A DNA stretch of 55,506 nt from Limisphaerales bacterium (GTDB lineage Bacteria > Verrucomicrobiota > Verrucomicrobiia > Limisphaerales > UBA11358): positions 8,164 to 63,669 of the forward strand of contig PMOA01000066.1 of NCBI GenBank assembly GCA_003161635.1. Direction: 5' to 3'. The position numbers and the translations under genes are program-made. The stretch's first letter is position 1, and each line of letters opens with the position of its first letter. The notes beneath the pieces were generated by a model. It worked only from the letters and a program-made list of their open reading frames with translations, was not told where the DNA came from and did no database searches. Shown here one piece after another: positions 53,332 through 55,506 of the stretch.

Positions 53332-53720
53332 TTTTTGCCACCCAGTCAATACCGCCATCGCCGTCCGCTTGGCAAGCACGGGATGAATTGACTCCTTTCT
53401 CCCCTGCCCGGTTTAATTTTGCCGGAACGTCCCAGCCAGCCGGGACCGCCGCGCAAGGATTGATGTCGCTCAAGGCTTGTCACGCCGGCTTTTTTCTCTG
53501 AAATTCGATGCGGCTTTCAGCCGCCGTCCCGTGTTCTTCGGGATTCAGCGTTCGGTGTCCCGCCTTCAGGCGGCCCATTCGACGTTGGATGTTGCAGCGG
53601 TCAATGCCTGCGACACTTTGATGCTTCGATGCCGGTTTTGAACGATTTCAACAACTACGGCCTTTCCGCGAGGAAAGGCCGTAGTCACCACAACCCAGAT
53701 GTTACACTAGTCCTAGATCA
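53332..53720. other. Intergenic region with hairpins and weak heptads
   Basis: 389 bp between the GH5 start and the stop of the beta-rich secreted protein. It holds hairpins (CCGCCTTCAGGCGG; the strong stem at 53654-53685) and a short heptad-like run (CATTCGA, CGTTGGA, TGTTGCA) near 53576-53596. I see no gene: the ORF 53629..53871 on the plus strand is antisense to the neighbouring CDS. Confidence 0.55.
53654..53685. terminator. Strong hairpin downstream of the beta-rich secreted protein gene
   Basis: ACTACGGCCTTTCC and GGAAAGGCCGTAGT form a perfect 14-bp stem with a four-base loop, 35 bp after the minus-strand stop at 53721. The sequence after it on the minus strand (TTGTTGAAATC) is only mildly T-rich, so factor-independent termination is likely but not certain. 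Confidence 0.6.
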
Positions 53721-55166
53721 TCAAGGATTAGACAAGCGGAAGAATACCGCCGGATTGGCCGGGTTTATCGCGATAGTAAACGGACTGTTCGTGCCGCTGC
53801 CTGTTGGGAGCCATGAGTGGGAGAGATTGGTTATAACACCCGCACTGTTTGTCAGAGCCAGAACGCTATAACCCGGGAAAGTGGTGCTGTCCCAAGACAA
53901 GGTCAGCAGCCCGCCGCTTTGGGACAAAGTAATGATTGGGGAACCAGCGCCACCGTTGGCAACGGCAATTGATCCACTCGAAAGCAGATTATCAACCCAG
54001 ATGAGGCCGGGAGAAAGGCTCGGAAAACTAGTGGAAGCGAACGCGCCGCCATAATTCGTAGCACTAAAATATTTATAGCTGTTGCCCAACACCGGCGCAG
54101 GACCAGAGTTGATAACATTCAATATTCCGCTATAGAATAACCAATTCGTCCCGGCCTTGAGAACAATCTGGTTGGTTTTGGCAAGGTCGAATACCAGTGT
54201 TCCATGTAGTGTCGGCGTGTTGGTGGTGAGGGTTATCGTGGTGCCGATGGTATAGGTTCCATTGACCGTTATGGTCGGGATCGTCAGCGAATTGCTGCCG
54301 GTGATGATGCCCGTGCCGTCAAAAGAGATGCTGCCATATCCCGCGCCAAATATAGATCCATTATTTGTAAGACTCCCGTCGATACCCCACGTCGTTACGT
54401 CTGACACATACCAACCATTCGTATAGACGCCGCCAGACCAAGTCTTTACACTGGTGCTGGGGCCGGCGACGATTACGTTGCCGTCAATGTGGTTGGTACC
54501 CAGCGCGCCGTTCAAATCCTCCAACAAACCATAAACATAAACATTACCCCCCACCGTTAAAACGTCCCCAGAGCAATCCCAGGCGCAGCCTGAGCCAATG
54601 ATCAGATTGCCATTGATGGTAATCGGTGCTCCTCCGTTTCCTTGTTGAACTTTGACAGCTCCCATCAAAGTCATGTTGCCGGCAATAGTCATGGGCGTAG
54701 GCCCAGCGGCACTGGAGAAGTTGTTAAAGTCTGCCCATGGGGAGCCATACGGCGCTAATGGGTTAACATAATTGGTTTGGACAAGCACGAGATTGTAATA
54801 ATTGCATTGCTTGGCACCGAAAGGGTTGGCTGAATAAATGACGGTGTTGCCGGGTGCCGTGGTAACTAAGGTTGTATGCGTATCAATCGCTGCATCTTCG
54901 GTCAAGTTTAGAGAGGAATTCGCCGCCATGGTTACCGTTCCAGAGTCGTAAATAAATTGAATCGTCACATTTGTATCCACAGTAACGTTGATGCCAAACG
55001 GGACATCTACATCGTCGGTTGCTCCCGGCACGGTTCCGCTGTCCCAAATAGTAACGTCGGACCAGTTACCGCTGTTGGTAGCAATGATATCTGCCGCGCG
55101 GCTCATCGAAGCGAAAAGCACGATGGACAGGATGGTTAAAACCGCAAAGATTTGTTTTGTTTTCAT
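53721..55166 (-). CDS. Secreted beta-helix-like surface protein of unknown function
   Basis: 481 residues. ATG 55166 gives the signal peptide MKTKQIFAVLTILSIVLFASMSRA; the ORF-track start at 55268 adds an unrelated tail. The body is a series of short beta-strand repeats (GNMTLMGAVKVQ, GNLIIGSGCAWDCSG, GNVYVYGLLEDLNG, GNVIVAGPS), as in right-handed beta-helix or adhesin proteins. The C-terminus is a bacterial-Ig-like strand set (ITLSQSGGLLTLSWDSTTFPGYSVL) ending VFFRLSNP. That end resembles the FYRL ending of the giant protease. No catalytic motif is evident. Likely a cell-surface or matrix protein; confidence in export is high, in function low. Confidence 0.82.
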   Translation of the reverse strand: MKTKQIFAVLTILSIVLFASMSRAADIIATNSGNWSDVTIWDSGTVPGATDDVDVPFGINVTVDTNVTIQFIYDSGTVTMAANSSLNLTEDAAIDTHTTLVTTAPGNTVIYSANPFGAKQCNYYNLVLVQTNYVNPLAPYGSPWADFNNFSSAAGPTPMTIAGNMTLMGAVKVQQGNGGAPITINGNLIIGSGCAWDCSGDVLTVGGNVYVYGLLEDLNGALGTNHIDGNVIVAGPSTSVKTWSGGVYTNGWYVSDVTTWGIDGSLTNNGSIFGAGYGSISFDGTGIITGSNSLTIPTITVNGTYTIGTTITLTTNTPTLHGTLVFDLAKTNQIVLKAGTNWLFYSGILNVINSGPAPVLGNSYKYFSATNYGGAFASTSFPSLSPGLIWVDNLLSSGSIAVANGGAGSPIITLSQSGGLLTLSWDSTTFPGYSVLALTNSAGVITNLSHSWLPTGSGTNSPFTIAINPANPAVFFRLSNP

Positions 55167-55506
55167 TGGTTGGGTTGGTTGGGTTTGTCGGGTTGAAATT
55201 ATTTGTTCGAGCAACAGGGCTTGGAGATAGCAGAACGACACATGGTTGGAAGCAAATGATCGAATCAAATAATCATAATGGTATTGCAGTGTTTGGTTAC
55301 AGGCATTGACGCAAAATCAAGTGGCCAATCCCTGATAAATTTATTTTAAGCTCTGTCGCGATAATTTTGTCACTTTAACCGGCAACCAGCAAGCAACGTA
55401 ACTGACCTTGCCGCTCCATTTCAAGTCCCGGTTGATTTACGAATGTGAACATGCATGAATTTACTCTGATTTACCGGTCCAGAGTAGTCGCATGAAACGG
55501 TGACAG
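55167..55506. other. Intergenic sequence at right edge
   Basis: 340 bp upstream of the secreted-protein gene. It begins with a GT-rich run (TGGGTTGGTTGGGTTTGTCG, plus strand) within the 5' leader of that gene. The rest is AT-rich and holds no recognisable gene, hairpin or RNA. Confidence 0.45.

Noticed and set aside
1-55506. tRNA, rRNA or riboswitch genes
   Set aside because: No cloverleaf-forming, rRNA-like or known riboswitch core sequence was recognised by eye. A covariance-model search was not possible here.

Overview
The window looks like a chromosomal stretch of a Verrucomicrobiota bacterium, probably from the Pedosphaera/Limisphaerales side. This is inferred from gene content, not from a marker-gene tree. 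The evidence is a four-gene set matching the Verru_Chthon cassette protein families, very long Asn/Thr-rich secreted proteins, a PEP-CTERM protein, many glycoside hydrolases, and dense palindromic and heptanucleotide repeats. No rRNA, tRNA, CRISPR array, prophage or insertion sequence was seen.

Layout. (1) 1-4026: the 5' part of uvrA (off the left edge), a SAM methyltransferase, a PEP-CTERM secreted protein and a palindrome-rich spacer. (2) 4027-32792, all on the minus strand: a secretion/pseudopilus region. In transcription order it holds pilB, pilT, gspE and gspF, a BrnT/BrnA-like toxin-antitoxin pair, a GspG-like pseudopilin, a repeat-riddled chimeric ORF, a second GspG-like pseudopilin, and the cassette genes D, B, C and A joined by 4-bp overlaps. 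A roughly 4100-residue subtilisin-like protease follows and is a plausible substrate. (3) 32960-48981: a carbohydrate-degradation cluster with GH127, GH2, GH3, GH95, a DUF2264 protein, an FGGY sugar kinase and an (alpha/alpha)6 glycosidase. It suits hemicellulose or pectin side chains carrying L-arabinose, L-fucose, galactose and xylose. (4) 49099-49765: two truncated gene fragments abutting, one of them the C-terminal part of an RhaT-type rhamnose transporter. (5) 49827-52155: a group-2 sigma factor, thioredoxin, a small unknown protein and an Rrf2 regulator. Matching inverted repeats stand in front of both the regulator and its neighbouring operon. (6) 52261-55166: a GH5 endoglucanase-like enzyme and a beta-rich secreted protein.

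The most unusual signal is the repeats. Two classes recur, and both enter reading frames without breaking them. The first is degenerate heptanucleotide tracts whose 7-mer differs at each locus. The second is modular palindromes (GGAGCGC-type, GGTAGGG-type hairpin arrays, GTAGCAGCCG-type and others). All six pseudopilin-like genes carry such repeats in the leader before the prepilin cleavage motif. uvrA carries one of each class in frame, the GH95 gene carries six heptads, and the GH65-like glycosidase carries a palindrome. This looks like active, reading-frame-filtered repeat expansion whose engine is not encoded in the window.
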